NCBI GenBank assembly: GCA_028678715.1
Contig: JAJRCY010000004.1
Span: 1-13,998, forward strand
Length of the DNA: 13,998 nucleotides
Direction of reading: 5' to 3'
Origin: Methanomicrobiales archaeon
GTDB lineage: Archaea; Halobacteriota; Methanomicrobia; Methanomicrobiales; JACTUA01
Shown here one piece after another: positions 13,076 through 13,998 of this stretch. The notes beneath the pieces were generated by a model. The model saw only the letters and a program-made list of their open reading frames with translations, did not search any database and was not told where the DNA came from. A program made the translations under genes and the position numbers. Each line of letters begins with the position of its first letter. Position 1 is the stretch's first letter.

Positions 13076-13998
13076 ATGGCCACACCTGATCCCCTCATCG
13101 ATGGGGTAATGATTCTCGGTTTTTTGCTGATCGTATCCATTTCCGCCGTCTTCTTCGGGAGATACCTGGCCCGGGTCTATTCGGGAGTCCTTTCCCGCGG
13201 GATCCCTGGGCGGATCGAGAGGCTGACCTACCGTATCATCGGAACGGAACCGGACGGGGAAACCGGCTGGCAGGGTTATGCGAAGGATATGCTCCTCTTC
13301 AATGGGATCGGATTCGGGGTGCTGCTCTTCCTCCTCCTGGTACAGGGGTTCCTCCCCCTGAACCCGATGGGATTTCCCGGGTTCCCGCTCCACCAGGCCC
13401 TCAACATTGCCACGAGCTTTGTGACCAATACCAACTGGCAGGTGTACAGCGGGGAGACGGCAGCCAGTTACCTGACGCAGATGGCCGGGTTCACGGTCCA
13501 GAACTTCCTCTCTGCCGCCACGGGTATCTCCGTGGCCATCGCGGTCATGAGGGGAATCACCCGGCGGACCACGGACCGTATCGGCAACTTCTGGGTGGAC
13601 ATCACACGCACCGTACTCTACGTCCTCCTCCCGGTGGCCTTCGTTGCCGCGCTGGTGCTGGCATCCCAGGGGGTCATCCAGAACCTGGATCCCTATGTTG
13701 AGGCCAACGGGGGTCCGGCCGGTCCCCAGCTGATCGCCATGGGACCGGTCGCATCCCAGGAGGCCATCAAGGAGCTGGGCACCAACAGCGGGGGTTTCTT
13801 CAATGCCAACGCGGCCCACCCGTACGAGAACCCGAATCCTTTCACCAACCTCTTCGAGATCTTCCTGATCCTGCTCATCCCCGCATCCCTCCCCTTCACC
13901 TTCGGGGAACTCTGCGGGAACAGGAGGGAGGGTATGGCCATCTTCGTGGCAATGCTGGTCCTCTTCCTCCTGGCCTTCGCTGGCCTGTATGCCGCCGA
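13076..13998 (+). CDS. kdpA: Potassium-transporting ATPase, K+-binding subunit KdpA (N-terminal part)
   Basis: Partial: 307 codons, slightly over half of a typical KdpA of about 560 aa, running off the right edge. KdpA is the membrane channel-like subunit of the KdpFABC high-affinity K+ pump, induced at low K+. Seen: hydrophobic segments near residues 11-28, 73-95, 178-197, 260-278 and 288-305. The first selectivity-filter segment is VTNTNWQ (116-122), then QMAGFTVQNFLSAATG (135-150). The second filter region is GPVASQEAIKELGTN (223-237) followed by SGGFFNANAAHPYENP. The second filter reads TN-S-GG (236-240), where Escherichia coli has TNGGG. kdpB, kdpC and any sensor would lie downstream, outside the window. 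No kdpF-like hydrophobic mini-gene is visible upstream. Confidence 0.95.
   Translation, partial: MATPDPLIDGVMILGFLLIVSISAVFFGRYLARVYSGVLSRGIPGRIERLTYRIIGTEPDGETGWQGYAKDMLLFNGIGFGVLLFLLLVQGFLPLNPMGFPGFPLHQALNIATSFVTNTNWQVYSGETAASYLTQMAGFTVQNFLSAATGISVAIAVMRGITRRTTDRIGNFWVDITRTVLYVLLPVAFVAALVLASQGVIQNLDPYVEANGGPAGPQLIAMGPVASQEAIKELGTNSGGFFNANAAHPYENPNPFTNLFEIFLILLIPASLPFTFGELCGNRREGMAIFVAMLVLFLLAFAGLYAA

Noticed and set aside
1..13998. tRNA or rRNA genes
   Set aside because: Scanning gaps by eye gave no tRNA cloverleaf signature or rRNA-like segments; the gaps are filled by palindromic repeats instead.

Overview
The window comes from a GC-rich archaeon, most likely a methanogen of the order Methanomicrobiales (Methanoculleus/Methanofollis-like; the genus is a guess). 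The archaeal call rests on an ether-lipid enzyme (geranylgeranylglyceryl phosphate synthase), an XPD-type helicase with candidate Fe-S cysteines, an archaeal-type topoisomerase IA, short archaeal GatA and GatCAB subunits, and ribosome binding sites of the GGTGA/GGAG type. No rRNA, tRNA or CRISPR array was seen.

Layout. Positions 1-853 hold the N-terminal 284 residues of an XPD/Rad3-like helicase on the minus strand, running off the left edge. A 293-nt divergent gap follows, carrying one palindromic repeat. From 1147 to 10829 there is one dense plus-strand cluster: purB, an asparagine synthase-like gene, gatC, gatA, gatB, topA, the GGGP synthase gene and trmJ. Gaps are 25 nt or less; the first two genes overlap by 13 nt, and the joints into gatC, gatA and gatB are stop/start overlaps. 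This looks like one housekeeping operon joining purine synthesis, tRNA-dependent Asn formation, DNA topology, membrane lipid synthesis and tRNA modification. After a 443-nt repeat-rich gap comes dcd (dCTP deaminase). An AT-rich orphan lipoprotein gene with its own promoter-like sequence follows. A 495-nt repeat- and hairpin-rich gap then leads to the first 307 codons of kdpA, the K+-binding subunit of a Kdp potassium pump, which runs off the right edge.

The most notable structure that genes do not explain is two families of GC-rich intergenic repeats. Family A has a perfect 11-bp core hairpin and, in complete copies, ATCCTC/GAGGAT ends. Family B has a CTGGTG..ACGCTCC head and a G-run/C-run hairpin. 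They sit only at transcription-unit boundaries and never inside the 1147-10829 cluster. Other points of interest are the asparagine synthase-like protein with a degenerate glutaminase domain beside gatCAB, a long HhH-like tail on TopA, a low-complexity N-terminal extension on GatB, and a Ser in place of the first Gly of the second KdpA selectivity-filter segment. I do not see a clearly new multi-gene system; the repeat families are the best candidate for something undescribed.
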